This document shows positions 50,605 to 60,337 of a stretch of DNA of 64,000 nt, one piece after another. Position 1 is the first letter of the stretch, and each line of letters starts with the position of its first letter. The notes under the pieces were generated by a model. The model did not search any database, had not been told where the DNA came from, and saw only the letters and a list, made by a program, of their open reading frames with translations. The translations under genes were made by a program, and so were the position numbers. This DNA is from Picocystis sp. L7 (lineage: Eukaryota > Chlorophyta > Picocystophyceae > Picocystales > Picocystaceae): positions 434,001 through 498,000 of the forward strand of contig QXJR01000011.1 of NCBI GenBank assembly GCA_020975725.1, written 5' to 3'.

Positions 50605-51924
50605 TCACCGTGTCGGTCTGGGCGGGGGCGGGGCCAGCTCCAGGGGCACCCGAGTGGGGTCGTTGTGTGCTACGGCCTGGGCCAACCAATGGCCGAGCAG
50701 GGCGTGGTAGACCAGACCACGTGCACCCAAACCCACCACGTACCACGTGGCAGGGTTGGACGGGGTGGCTGGGAACAGGCGACCCATCAATGGGAGAGAC
50801 CCAAGCGGTGAACGCGGGGGCATGGCGCGCACACCCTGCTTTACGCTGTGGACCTTCCAGTCGGAGATGGGTGGATACACTTGGTCCATCCTTGCAAACA
50901 GTAAAGATTCCACAAGATCCTGCTCGGTGCGGTCTACAGGCTGTCCTAGCATGGAAAGCGCTCCCTCTGCAGTCTCGGGAACATTGTAGACCTTCGTGGC
51001 ACCCACTACGACCTTGCGTTCGTCCTGTGCGGCCAAGTACGTGGATCCCAAGATGCTGGGAGAATGCAAAGGATAGACCGTTCGATCGTCCCGGGGAACC
51101 AATTCCAACACCTGTCCAAGGCACATGGTCAGTGGGAGTTCGATGTCCTTGAATTCGCGGATGGCAGAGGTCGCTGCACCTCCAGCGAGGATCACTGCAG
51201 TGTATCGATCCATTTCCTGGACCGAGTCGATCTGCTGGCAATGGAAATGTGCTCCTCCTCCGCTATCTTCCGCTGCGATTTGGCAAGCCCTCCACAAGCT
51301 CTTCAGGTATCTGTCGGGATGAATGACGATGCCTTTCTTTATGTACATGGCAAACGCTTCGTCATCCTCTGGCCAATTGTGGGTGGCAGATCGCAAACCT
51401 GGAAGCAGGGACTTCGCCGTCCCATAATCCAGCAATTCGGCTTCCCAACCATCCGTCACCTCGTGCTTCCCCACGTGCTTCGCAAAATCCGATCCTTGTT
51501 TCTGTGTCGCAGCCGGTCGCACGATGCCGCCGCGACGATAGAGCGGCGACGCCTCGTCGCTGTTCGCGCTTTCCGCGGCGGAGAGGAGTTCGATCGTCGC
51601 ACGCACACCTTCCAGTCCTTTCCAGATGAGCTTGCCTCTGGTGTTGTAAGGATGAAGAAGACCTGCAGCAGCTCCTGAAGCACCTCCAGCAATGCCAACG
51701 GCATCGAAAACGTCCACGTGCACAGCATCTCCTCGGCTGCGATGAACCTGGAGCAAGTGCCAGCAAGCGGCCATGCCTGCGAATCCAGCACCCACAACCG
51801 CATATCGCGTTTCTTCCGCACCCGAAGTGCATCCTGGATCCTGAGAGAGGATCGCACTACGCGAGAGACGCCTCCGACGAGCAGCTGCGGCCTTTGGACC
51901 TTGCGCTCGCAGAGTTGCGCGCAT
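50605..51924 (-). CDS. FAD-dependent oxidoreductase (DAO fold), probably organellar
   Basis: The 439-aa product has a basic, acid-free leader (MRATLRAQGPKAAAARRRR) that looks like a plastid or mitochondrial transit peptide. The FAD-binding loop YAVVGAGFAGMAACWHLL follows at about residue 41, then GGASGAAAGLLHPY, a signature shared with the MnmC C-terminal oxidase and plant FAD oxidoreductases, and the C-terminal FAD contact YVVGLGARGLVYHALL. The substrate is likely an amine or N-substituted amino acid, but this is inferred from family only. ATG at 51924. A Copia element has inserted 80 bp upstream. Confidence 0.86.
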   Translation of the reverse strand: MRATLRAQGPKAAAARRRRLSRSAILSQDPGCTSGAEETRYAVVGAGFAGMAACWHLLQVHRSRGDAVHVDVFDAVGIAGGASGAAAGLLHPYNTRGKLIWKGLEGVRATIELLSAAESANSDEASPLYRRGGIVRPAATQKQGSDFAKHVGKHEVTDGWEAELLDYGTAKSLLPGLRSATHNWPEDDEAFAMYIKKGIVIHPDRYLKSLWRACQIAAEDSGGGAHFHCQQIDSVQEMDRYTAVILAGGAATSAIREFKDIELPLTMCLGQVLELVPRDDRTVYPLHSPSILGSTYLAAQDERKVVVGATKVYNVPETAEGALSMLGQPVDRTEQDLVESLLFARMDQVYPPISDWKVHSVKQGVRAMPPRSPLGSLPLMGRLFPATPSNPATWYVVGLGARGLVYHALLGHWLAQAVAHNDPTRVPLELAPPPPRPTR

Positions 51925-52004
51925 GTCAACCGTGTGCGTTTCCTTCTGTTCCTCGATCCTGGTCCTTACTGCCCTTTCAAACGTCTCTTACGGGGAGAAG
52001 AAAA

Positions 52005-52454
52005 TGTTGTCCGAATAGTCTTTCTCAGTGGGTTTTGGGTGAGAGAGATCGATAATTATCACCAGTAATTCACTACCTAGTATTACAGTTCAACTCACGA
52101 GCGTGTGAGTCACAAACCAGGTTCCAAGTTTGACTGTACGTGTGTTCCAACGGTTCCAGTTGCCGTGCTCTTCAGGTCTTCTCGTAGGCTCACGAGTCCA
52201 ACACAGCAGCAAGCGTCCACACTTCTCTCTACCAGTCCCTTCTGACACTCCACTGGAGTATATCAGGTGGGGGGCAGTGCTACAGTCCCATGCACTACAA
52301 GCTACCTACCACTGCAGTCTTCTGTGACGGGGTGACCCAGTCCCTTCGATCCCTTCCGAGACTCGAAACCACCGGGGTGGGAGTATCTTCTCCGAACTGG
52401 GGTGACTCGAGTGAACCATCATGATTGTACCGAGATACAGCCAATTGACTAACA
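52005..52454 (-). repeat. Copia 3' LTR
   Basis: 450 bp, near-identical to 56561-57010. A purine-rich tract (GATTGAGGGGGAG on the minus strand) lies just inside it, as expected for plus-strand priming. Lies 80 bp upstream of the FAD oxidoreductase start, in the same orientation. Confidence 0.95.
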
Positions 52455-52472
52455 CTCCCCCTCAATCATGAT

Positions 52473-55400
52473 TCACTCTTGTTTCTTCACAACATGAAGA
52501 GCATCTCTGATCTCTTCAAATCTTGATGATGGCAATATCTTCGTGAGATAATCTGCCAACATGATGTCCGTGGGACAGTAGTGAAATTTCACTTCACCAC
52601 GCACTGCACGTTCTCGTATAAAGTGATGCTGGATGTCAATGTGCTTTGATCTGGAAACTGAATTCAGATCATTGATCATCCTCAAAGTAGCTTGGTTGTC
52701 ATTCAGTATTGGGATGCCATCCCAAGTACCGTTCATCAAACTTCCCAAGAAGTTTCTGATCCACAGTGCTTCTTTCACGCAAGCACTCACAGCCATGTAT
52801 TCTGCTTCTGCAGTGCTAGTGGCAACAGTCTTCTGCAACTTGCTATACCATGCCACCAGGCTTCCATTCAGCAGGAACAAGAAACCAGTCCTGGACCTCC
52901 TTGTGTCCACATCGGTTCCAAAATCAGAATCACAGTATCCTGTCAACTCCAAACCCATTTCTGCATTTGCTGATACAGGTTCATGCTGACCAAGACACAG
53001 ACCATGTGTTCTGGTTCCTTTCAAGTACTTCAGTACTCTCTTTGCTGCTTTCCAGTGTTCCTGAGCAGGCTTGCTCATGTATCTGGATAGCACCGCTGCT
53101 GCATGGGCAATATCAGGCCGTACCGTCGTCGACAAATAAAGCAATTGTCCAACCAACTGCTGGTACTGCACAACCAATTCCTCATCACTTTCTTCCTTTC
53201 CTTGTTTCATGCATTCAGAGAGTGGCACTCTACTCTCCTTTGCATTCTCCATTCCAAACTTTTCCAGCATCTTGTCTATCTTTGCAGCTTCTGACAAGTG
53301 CATCATCCTGCTTTTTCTGTTCCTGGTCATGACCATACCACAGAACAAGTGAGCAGGCCCCAAGTGTCTTGCATCAAACTTACTACACAGTCCATCAATG
53401 ACCTTCTGCAGTAATGTTTTGTCACTTGAAGCCAGCAGGATATCATCCACATACACACATATGTAGCACACTGAAGTATCTGACCTGCAGAGCAGCACAG
53501 ATTCTTCAACACCGTTGCACGCACAGCCCAGCACCTCTTTCAGGGTAGTGGTCAGTAGCTTGTTCCACATCCTTGGTGCTTGCTTCAGGCCATACAAGCT
53601 TTTCTTAAGCTTCAACACCTTTCCTGGTACAGGTTGTACCCCTTCTGGAAACTTCATGTAGATGTCTTCCACAAGATCTGCATTCAGAAAAGCAGTCTTG
53701 ATATCCAGTTGTTCAAGTTCCAGGTCTTGCACAGCTGCTACTGTCAAGAACATTCTGAGTGCTGTTTTACTCACAACAGGTGCATATATTTCAGCAAAAT
53801 CAATGCCTTCCCTTTGCTGAAAACCTTTGATTACCAGCCTCGCCTTGTACCGTTCAACGTTACCGGCGGCATCTTTCTTGATCTTGAAGACCCACTTGGT
53901 CTCCAGCGCTTTTCTTCCGGCAGGGAGATCCGCAACTTTCCATGTATCAGACTCATACAACGATCTGATTTCATCTTCGACAGCCATTTTCCAAAGATCA
54001 GCGTCGGATCTTTCCATGGCTTCTTCGTAACCAGAAAAATCTGCAGGGAGCTTTTCAGATTCCACGTCTGCCTTCAAACCAAGAGCAAGTTTCCTGTAGT
54101 CAACGCCTTGACGTTGCCTCAAATCATATTTTTCTGTACTTTGAAGTTCTCTTGTTTCGCTTGACGTTTCATTCTGTTCATTATGATCCGTTAAGTCGGT
54201 TTCCTCATCAAAACGATTTTCTGCACCAGAATCTGAAATAATTCCTGCATTTTTCACATTGTCATTTTCCAGGTCATGTGGTGTTGTTCCTTCCAGGTTT
54301 TCCTGTACTGTGGTATCAGCTATACCATCACCAACAACACTTTCCACACTGGTTTGACCACCTGATACCATCTGATCACTGCTTTTACCGCTCTCCAGGA
54401 GCTGAGGGGGATTTTCTGCTTTTTCGGAAACATCGCTCAACGGGCGATTTCCAGGTTCAACAAGCAGATCAGGTACAACCAATTCTTGTGTTCCAAATGA
54501 ACCATGTAGCTTACCTGGCTCACTTTCGAAGAATTCTGCTGTCCTGGACAGCACCAACTGTCCATTCACCAAAAATCTGTATGTGCTGCTGTTTTCATAA
54601 CCAATGAAGACAGCTTCCTGGGCTCTTGGAGCCAACTTTCCTGACCTTTTCTCTTCAGGAACATGCACCAGGGCTTTGCAACCCCATACCTTCAACAGAT
54701 TTAGGTCTATACTGCTGCCTGTCAGCAGTTCAGCCGGACTTTTATCACCAGTACCTTTTGCCGGTACCAGGTTCCTCACATAAGCAACAGTCCTGACTGC
54801 TTCACCCCACAATGAATGGGGCATGTTGCTTTGTATCAGCAGGGCTCTTGTGCCCTCCATAAGTGTTCTGTTCAACCGTTCTGCTTGTCCATTCTGCTGA
54901 GGTTCATATCCAGCAGTCTTCTCATGGATGATTCCACGGTCCTTCAGCCATTCCATCAGTTCCTTGTTCAGGAACTCACTGCCTCTATCTGTTCTGATGG
55001 CTTTTACAGAACAACCTCCACGTTGCTCAAACCAACTGATAGTCTCCTTCACAAATCCTGCTGCTGCATCTTTGCTTGGTGCCAGGTGCACTTTGCAGGC
55101 TTTGGTGGCAGCATCCACTGCAGTCACAACATACCTGTGACCTCCCAGTGCTTCAGGTTCTACTGGTCCCATAAGATCAAATGAGATCCTATCCAGTGGC
55201 TTGTAAGTCTGCTTGATGGCTTGGTGTGGCTTCTGTGTCATCTTGGCCTGAGGACACACCACACATGGCTTGGGTAGCTGACTTGGCAGTCCCATGCTCT
55301 TCAACACAAACAAACTTGGATGACCAAGCCTGGCATGCCACAGTTCTGCATCTGTGAGCAGTGCCATTGATCCATCTTTTAGAGACTGTGCCAGCAGCTC

Positions 55401-56543
55401 TACTTCACCTTTCTTGATGGTGCAGCCTGTGTCATCAAATGTGACACTGGCTCCTGCAGAAATTGCCTTGGGTACTGAAAACAGATTGTATTTCAGTCCA
55501 GGCACAAAGAGTACACCAGTAAGGACAATGTTGTGTCCTCCTCTGGAGAGATACACATCTCCAGAACCTGCAATGGGAAGGTTCCCACCTGCAGTACTGA
55601 TCTCTTTACCATTGACACTCTCCAGGGTGTCATCAAAGAATTTTCTGCATCCTGTCATGTGCTCGGTCGCACCGCTGTCCACGATCCAACTGGACAGGTG
55701 AACATCCTGTTCAATGAGTGATGCCGTGAAAGCAGTATGATTTGCTTTTTCATGTCCAGCATCAGTTCCTTTACTGATGTCCTCATTCTTCCTGGGGCAG
55801 TGGGGCTTGATGTGCCCAGCCTCTCCACAATGCCAGCAAACTGCTGTCTTGTTGCCAGGCCCTTTCTTGGGCTTTCTGCTTTTGCCTTTCTTCATGAAGG
55901 TCTTCAATGCCTTAGGTTTGCTGTCTAAGGTCATTTCAAATGCCAGCAGCTGAGCTCTCAGATAGTCCATCGTCAGCGGGACTCCGGACGCCTGTATCGA
56001 CAACTGGACAGGCCGATACTCGGACGGCAATCCTCTCTTCACCTTCCTGCACATGTCCTCCTCTGAAACCACTCTTCCAGTGTTCATCACCAGATTGGCA
56101 AGTGATTCCACCCTCTCCATGAACTTGCTGATCTTTTCACCAGCATGCATCGCAACTCCATCGTACACGTCAAGGGCTGCCTGTGCACTTACTTCAGTAT
56201 GGAGATCATACTTTCTGATCAGTTTCTGCCATACATCTTTGGCTTCTTGCAGATTTCTGAGGGACAGCAAGTCCTCAGATCTCAAGGTCTGCATGATAGC
56301 ACCTCTTGCTACCAGGCTCCTCTTCATGCCTGTTGGTCCGTCCTCCGTGGCATCGAGAGTCTCTCGCAAGCCAGCGACAACCAACACATTCATCATCCTT
56401 TCCTTCCAACAAATCCAGTTGGAATGGTCCAACTCAGGTACCTTGGATAAATCTATCCTGTAGGACACCACTTGTGGTCCTGAGCTTGCGCTCATCGTCG
56501 GTGTGTCTTCAAACACCTCTGCTGCTCCTGCAGCTTCTGCCAT
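52473..56543 (-). CDS. Copia Gag-Pol polyprotein
   Basis: This is a single 1356-aa open frame. Domains in order are: Gag with a CCHC knuckle (CWHCGEAGHIKPHC), aspartic protease (WIVDSGATEHM), the integrase zinc region (LWHARLGHPSLF), the integrase core (FDLMGPVEP, TDRGSEFL), reverse transcriptase (YVDDILLAS), and RNase H (GYCDSDFG). The integrase precedes the reverse transcriptase, which defines Ty1/copia as opposed to Gypsy. Confidence 0.95.
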   Translation of the reverse strand: MAEAAGAAEVFEDTPTMSASSGPQVVSYRIDLSKVPELDHSNWICWKERMMNVLVVAGLRETLDATEDGPTGMKRSLVARGAIMQTLRSEDLLSLRNLQEAKDVWQKLIRKYDLHTEVSAQAALDVYDGVAMHAGEKISKFMERVESLANLVMNTGRVVSEEDMCRKVKRGLPSEYRPVQLSIQASGVPLTMDYLRAQLLAFEMTLDSKPKALKTFMKKGKSRKPKKGPGNKTAVCWHCGEAGHIKPHCPRKNEDISKGTDAGHEKANHTAFTASLIEQDVHLSSWIVDSGATEHMTGCRKFFDDTLESVNGKEISTAGGNLPIAGSGDVYLSRGGHNIVLTGVLFVPGLKYNLFSVPKAISAGASVTFDDTGCTIKKGEVELLAQSLKDGSMALLTDAELWHARLGHPSLFVLKSMGLPSQLPKPCVVCPQAKMTQKPHQAIKQTYKPLDRISFDLMGPVEPEALGGHRYVVTAVDAATKACKVHLAPSKDAAAGFVKETISWFEQRGGCSVKAIRTDRGSEFLNKELMEWLKDRGIIHEKTAGYEPQQNGQAERLNRTLMEGTRALLIQSNMPHSLWGEAVRTVAYVRNLVPAKGTGDKSPAELLTGSSIDLNLLKVWGCKALVHVPEEKRSGKLAPRAQEAVFIGYENSSTYRFLVNGQLVLSRTAEFFESEPGKLHGSFGTQELVVPDLLVEPGNRPLSDVSEKAENPPQLLESGKSSDQMVSGGQTSVESVVGDGIADTTVQENLEGTTPHDLENDNVKNAGIISDSGAENRFDEETDLTDHNEQNETSSETRELQSTEKYDLRQRQGVDYRKLALGLKADVESEKLPADFSGYEEAMERSDADLWKMAVEDEIRSLYESDTWKVADLPAGRKALETKWVFKIKKDAAGNVERYKARLVIKGFQQREGIDFAEIYAPVVSKTALRMFLTVAAVQDLELEQLDIKTAFLNADLVEDIYMKFPEGVQPVPGKVLKLKKSLYGLKQAPRMWNKLLTTTLKEVLGCACNGVEESVLLCRSDTSVCYICVYVDDILLASSDKTLLQKVIDGLCSKFDARHLGPAHLFCGMVMTRNRKSRMMHLSEAAKIDKMLEKFGMENAKESRVPLSECMKQGKEESDEELVVQYQQLVGQLLYLSTTVRPDIAHAAAVLSRYMSKPAQEHWKAAKRVLKYLKGTRTHGLCLGQHEPVSANAEMGLELTGYCDSDFGTDVDTRRSRTGFLFLLNGSLVAWYSKLQKTVATSTAEAEYMAVSACVKEALWIRNFLGSLMNGTWDGIPILNDNQATLRMINDLNSVSRSKHIDIQHHFIRERAVRGEVKFHYCPTDIMLADYLTKILPSSRFEEIRDALHVVKKQE

Positions 56544-56560
56544 TCTCAAGGCTCTTAACC

Positions 56561-57010
56561 TGTTGTCCGAATAGTCTTTCTCAGTGGGTTTTGGGTGAGA
56601 GAGATCGATAATTATCACCAGTAATTCACTACCTAGTATTACAGTTCAACTCACGAGCGTGCGAGTCACAAACCAGGTTCCAAGCTTGACTGTACGTGTG
56701 TTCCAACGGTTCCAGTTGCCGTGCTCTTCAGGTCTTCTCGTAGGCTCACGAGTCCAACACAGCAGCAAGCGTCCACACTTCTCTCTACCAATCCCTTCTG
56801 ACACTCCACTGGAGTATATCAGGTGGGGGGCAGTGCTACAGTCCCATGCACTACAAGCTACCTACCACTGCAGTCTTCTGTGACGGGGTGACCCAGTCCC
56901 TTCGATCCCTTCCGAGACTCGAAACCACCGGGGTGGGAGTATCTTCTCCGAACTGGGGTGACTCGAGTGAACCATCATGATTGTACCGAGATACAGCCAA
57001 TTGACTAACA
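56561..57010 (-). repeat. Copia 5' LTR
   Basis: 450 bp; ends in the same TG..CA termini. The primer-binding region lies immediately inside, before the Gag start. Confidence 0.95.
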
Positions 57011-57015
57011 GAAAA

Positions 57016-57029
57016 CCCCTTTCGAACCC
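57016..57029. promoter_or_regulatory. CCCCTTTCGAACCC element displaced by the Copia insertion
   Basis: Directly beside the target duplication. If the element were absent, it would lie 81-94 nt upstream of the FAD oxidoreductase ATG, the same spacing as the palindromes of SF3B5 (77-90) and the MFS gene (69-81). Confidence 0.5.
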
Positions 57030-58150
57030 GCAGGTACACCACATACATCATTGAGAGTGACAAGTGAACCATCGTACCATCGGTGGCGATGCGTGCGAAC
57101 GCGATTCCATACCGCATCAGGGTGGGCGGACGCTGCATGGTTCTCTCTAGGTAACAACGCAAGTTGCAAACGCAAGGACGCATGCCCTGGCTGATAGAAG
57201 CTTGCCCGTCGTCGAGGACGGGCACCCAATGCGACGTAGATTCTCTCATTTCCATTCCCCAAAATGTGGCTGTGATGTTTTCGAATGGACGATGCATGTG
57301 CATTCCTACGAGTTCAACACGGTAGGCCAATCCCTTTCATGCGAAACATTCGTTTGAGCATCGAGAGTTCCGTCGGATCGTTGTTTATTCGTCAATTGTT
57401 CAGTGATTAAGTTCTGAAACGGCGAATGGAAGGCATTGTAATAGTTCGCTCGCCCAGAGTGTCAGAGTCCACTCGTTTCGGAGTCGCCTTGTTCTCCATC
57501 GCACACCATAGGAACGACGCCATGCTTTTTACTTGCAGCGAAAGTGGCACGATGCCTATGTTGGGCCACGGGGACGGATGGACTCGTTCGTGTCATGCAA
57601 CATCCCTTTCGTCGAATGGAGCGTCTCATTCAAGGAATCTTCGTGTCGTCCACGTCCAGTCCTGCTCCCAATCACCGTCCCGAGGAACACCACAACGCTC
57701 CACGGTGAGGTTGGTTCCTGTCCGCACCGTCTCGCTTGGAGGGAGGACCTCCTCCACCCCACCCGAGAGAAGAAACTCCTCTCCTCGGGTTGAAGTTAAC
57801 AGCTATGTTAACGATGGCGCGTGCTTCGTGCTCACTCCAGGCGGTTCGTTGTCGCATCGGATCGCGTCCACGTTCCTCGTCGAATCGCGCAGAAGCGCGG
57901 CGATCCGACGGGCCGCTGGGCGAGCAGGAGGCGAAAGGGTCCGAATCGGGAGATCTAGGAGGGATCAGGAAACGGACTGGACGCGAATCGGTGGTGTGGA
58001 GCTGCCCTCTCGAGACGAATCCTGCAGTGGTGCTGCAGATCCCTCCAAGAAAGTGGCACGTGCAAGGGGTGCTGCAGGCGTGCCTGTCGGCCACCTCGTG
58101 GTGTTGTCCGGGAGAGGGGGCGGCAGTTCCTGACGCCGCCGAAGATACAC
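57030..58150. other. region between Copia element and small gene
   Basis: About 1.1 kb. Two GTTAAC sites at 57795-57800 (in GAAGTTAAC) and 57807-57812. No ATG occurs in any plus frame from about 57850 to 58150, which points to a long leader of the downstream gene. No other gene is supported. Confidence 0.5.
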
Positions 58151-58654
58151 ATGAGTCTGCCCGCTCCATGGCAGGTCCCCGACGCTGGAGCAGGTGACAG
58201 TAGCAGGAAGAAGCAGAAGACCGACGATCCAGAGGCCGTGGTGATCTTGCATGGAGTCGGAGCAGCCAAGTTCGTGGAACCGGTAAAAACCAAAGAAATC
58301 CTGACCCCTAGGGCCAGGGACCTGAGGTCGCTGGAGAATGGATTTCCCTCGTCCGAGAAAGACATGTTTGCCATGGAGGGCCGTGAGTGCAACGCATCTA
58401 CGTCCAGTGAAGAAGATACAGACAGTGAAGGCTACATGCAGCGACATGCTCCACTAGAAGCAGAAGAAAGGACGCGATACACGTCTGACGGAGGGCGAAA
58501 CAAGCCTCGTTGCAGCGGAGCCGTGGGCATTGAAGACCGTGCCAAAGGGAAGAAGACCCCGTCTTCTGGAAGAGAGCATCGCAACCGCATGCCGAAAATG
58601 CAGAGTCTGAATAGTTTTGATGAGAAGTCTACAGGTACTTCGAGACCCTCTTGA
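58151..58654 (+). CDS. small unknown protein
   Basis: This 167-aa product is hydrophilic and rich in Ser, Glu, Lys and Arg, without membrane segments. The only ordered-looking part is residues 27-60 (AVVILHGVGAAKFVEPVKTK and EILTPRARDL); the rest is probably disordered. The ILTPRARDL stretch recalls short TPxxR docking segments of chromatin complexes, but I do not claim a family. It is supported as a gene by the first-ATG position, by two AATAAA signals 139-151 nt after the stop, and by GAAGTTAAC upstream. Confidence 0.5.
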   Translation: MSLPAPWQVPDAGAGDSSRKKQKTDDPEAVVILHGVGAAKFVEPVKTKEILTPRARDLRSLENGFPSSEKDMFAMEGRECNASTSSEEDTDSEGYMQRHAPLEAEERTRYTSDGGRNKPRCSGAVGIEDRAKGKKTPSSGREHRNRMPKMQSLNSFDEKSTGTSRPS

Positions 58655-59086
58655 AGGGGTGTTGTATGCAGTGCCACCCATGGGAACCCATCCTCCGATG
58701 CCCCCCGTGCAAGTTGAGGCCATGCTTGTGTTTGCGATGGACCACGAGACGGGGAAGCAATGCCGCCGCCTGGGTCCATGCCAATTTGGGGAAATAAACA
58801 TTTGAATAAACGAAACGTGGCAGGTCGGAAGTCTCGCCCTTCGCTGCACCAAGAGTCTGGGCGCGCCCATCGCATGACACACTGTTCATTTGCGCTGGTT
58901 TGATGCGGATTATCCAAGTTCCTGGTCCTTAACAGCCTTCCTTGGAAGGTTCCATGTCCTGAAAGCACTCCATTCCTCGCTTTCCTCCGCGCGACCATGT
59001 CCAGGACGCCCGCGTCCCCAGATTCTTTCGTTGGAACATTCGTCGACATCTCGCCGAGTATCGACGAGGAATGGGAACCTGTTTCC

Positions 59087-59100
59087 CCGGCGATCGCCGG
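59087..59100. promoter_or_regulatory. palindrome CCGGCGATCGCCGG
   Basis: A perfect 14-bp palindrome lies 86 nt before the likely start of the HA-repeat gene, comparable in position to the other promoter palindromes. Part of it could be coding if the upstream ATG at 58997 is used. Confidence 0.35.
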
Positions 59101-59185
59101 GTATCCGTACCCCCTTATCCTTCGCTGTCGCTCCACGAGAGTTTATGAACGAGTTAATCGACATTCGGACGTGCTCCGAGGCGCG

Positions 59186-60337
59186 ATGGCCGCTGCGCGA
59201 CGGCTTGCTTCTCCTCGCTTTCGCCACCTCGGCGGCACCTTTCCGTGGTCTACGAGCGCCTTCAGACACGTTCGTTCGGATGCTACTCGCAATGGCGGGG
59301 AAGATCGCGCCACGGAGCTGATATTCAAGCTGGAACGACGTGGCGAAGGATGGGCGGAAGAGATCCTTCCTTCGCTGACTATCGAACGTCGAGACGTGCC
59401 GCAAACGAAGGCCACTGCTCGAAAGGAGGCCCAAAGGCGTGCAGAAGGAGCTGCCGAACGGTTCGTGTGCCTCCACGGCGTTCCTGAAGAGCAGGCGGCG
59501 TCGGTGGTGGACCGTGCCTGTGCCTGGCGAGTCACGCGTGGCGGACGGGCGCTCATCGACCGCAGGAGAAGGAAGCGCGTGCAGAGACACATGGAGAAGG
59601 TGGTGCGATACTTGGAAGACGTGTGTGGCGTGGAATCAGGGGAAGGAGGCGTGGCCAAGGTGCTCCAGGCCACGCCACAGATCCTGGGCTGCAACGTGGC
59701 CCTTAACGATCGATGGGAGAGACGTGTGGTGGAATTGGCTGCTTACATGGTAGACCACGAAGGCAGCTCGGATGTGCCTCAGGGATGGGAGCCCAATCCA
59801 GAGCTTGGAAACTGGGTGGGAAAACAGCGGGCGGCCAAGCAACAAGGGACGCTGTCGGAGGAACGAGAAGAAATGCTCAACTCCATGGGATTCACCTTTG
59901 ACAAGTTCCACGAGACCTCCGTCTGTTGGGAAGAAAGATTTGACTTCCTCTTGGATTTCAAACTGTCACATGGGCACTGCCTAGTCCCCAAGGACTGGGT
60001 GTTGGAAGACGGGTGTGAACTGGGGGCTTGGGTGGAGGAACAACGCAGGCTCTATCGAGACGGCTTGCTGACAGAAGGAATGACTTCCAGGTTGGAACAC
60101 ATTGGCTTTGTGTGGGACGTCCCGGCATCAGACACCTGGATCGAGCAGTACAGCGAACTGATCAAGTACACATGCGATCCTGAGAGACAAAGGTTGGGCA
60201 TCCAGCCCCGGTTTGTGAATCGTTCCTTGTCTAAGTGGGTGGAGGAGCAGCTGCAGCTCTGGAGGAAGGGAAGCCTCAAGCCAGAGCTGCAGTCTCTCTT
60301 AGAGGACGCGGGCCTGAGCCTGGACTCAAGTTGCTAG
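59186..60337 (+). CDS. organelle-targeted HA-repeat protein
   Basis: The 383-aa product begins MAAARRLASPRFRHLGG, a typical presequence. Three helicase-associated (HA) repeats of about 65 residues follow, each with a leading Trp and a central W(V)xxQR motif: WERRVVELAAYM with NWVGKQRAAKQ, WEERFDFLLDFKL with AWVEEQRRLYR, and WIEQYSELIKYT with KWVEEQLQLWR. Before the first repeat, a segment with VLQATPQILGCNV resembles a single mTERF unit. HA domains are plentiful in algae and are thought to bind nucleic acid. There is no helicase here. An in-frame ATG at 58997 would add 63 residues and hide the presequence, so I prefer 59186. AATAAA at 60538. Confidence 0.75.
   Translation: MAAARRLASPRFRHLGGTFPWSTSAFRHVRSDATRNGGEDRATELIFKLERRGEGWAEEILPSLTIERRDVPQTKATARKEAQRRAEGAAERFVCLHGVPEEQAASVVDRACAWRVTRGGRALIDRRRRKRVQRHMEKVVRYLEDVCGVESGEGGVAKVLQATPQILGCNVALNDRWERRVVELAAYMVDHEGSSDVPQGWEPNPELGNWVGKQRAAKQQGTLSEEREEMLNSMGFTFDKFHETSVCWEERFDFLLDFKLSHGHCLVPKDWVLEDGCELGAWVEEQRRLYRDGLLTEGMTSRLEHIGFVWDVPASDTWIEQYSELIKYTCDPERQRLGIQPRFVNRSLSKWVEEQLQLWRKGSLKPELQSLLEDAGLSLDSSC

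Larger units (their letters stand above)
52005..57010 (-). mobile_element. Ty1/copia LTR retrotransposon, looks whole
   Basis: The element is about 5.0 kb in the minus orientation, bounded by two 450-bp LTRs that begin TGTTG and end AACA and flanked by a 5-bp target duplication GAAAA (52000-52004 and 57011-57015). The LTRs differ at about three positions, so the insertion is recent. One long open frame encodes Gag and Pol in copia order. It is the only transposable element I could define in the window. Confidence 0.95.
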
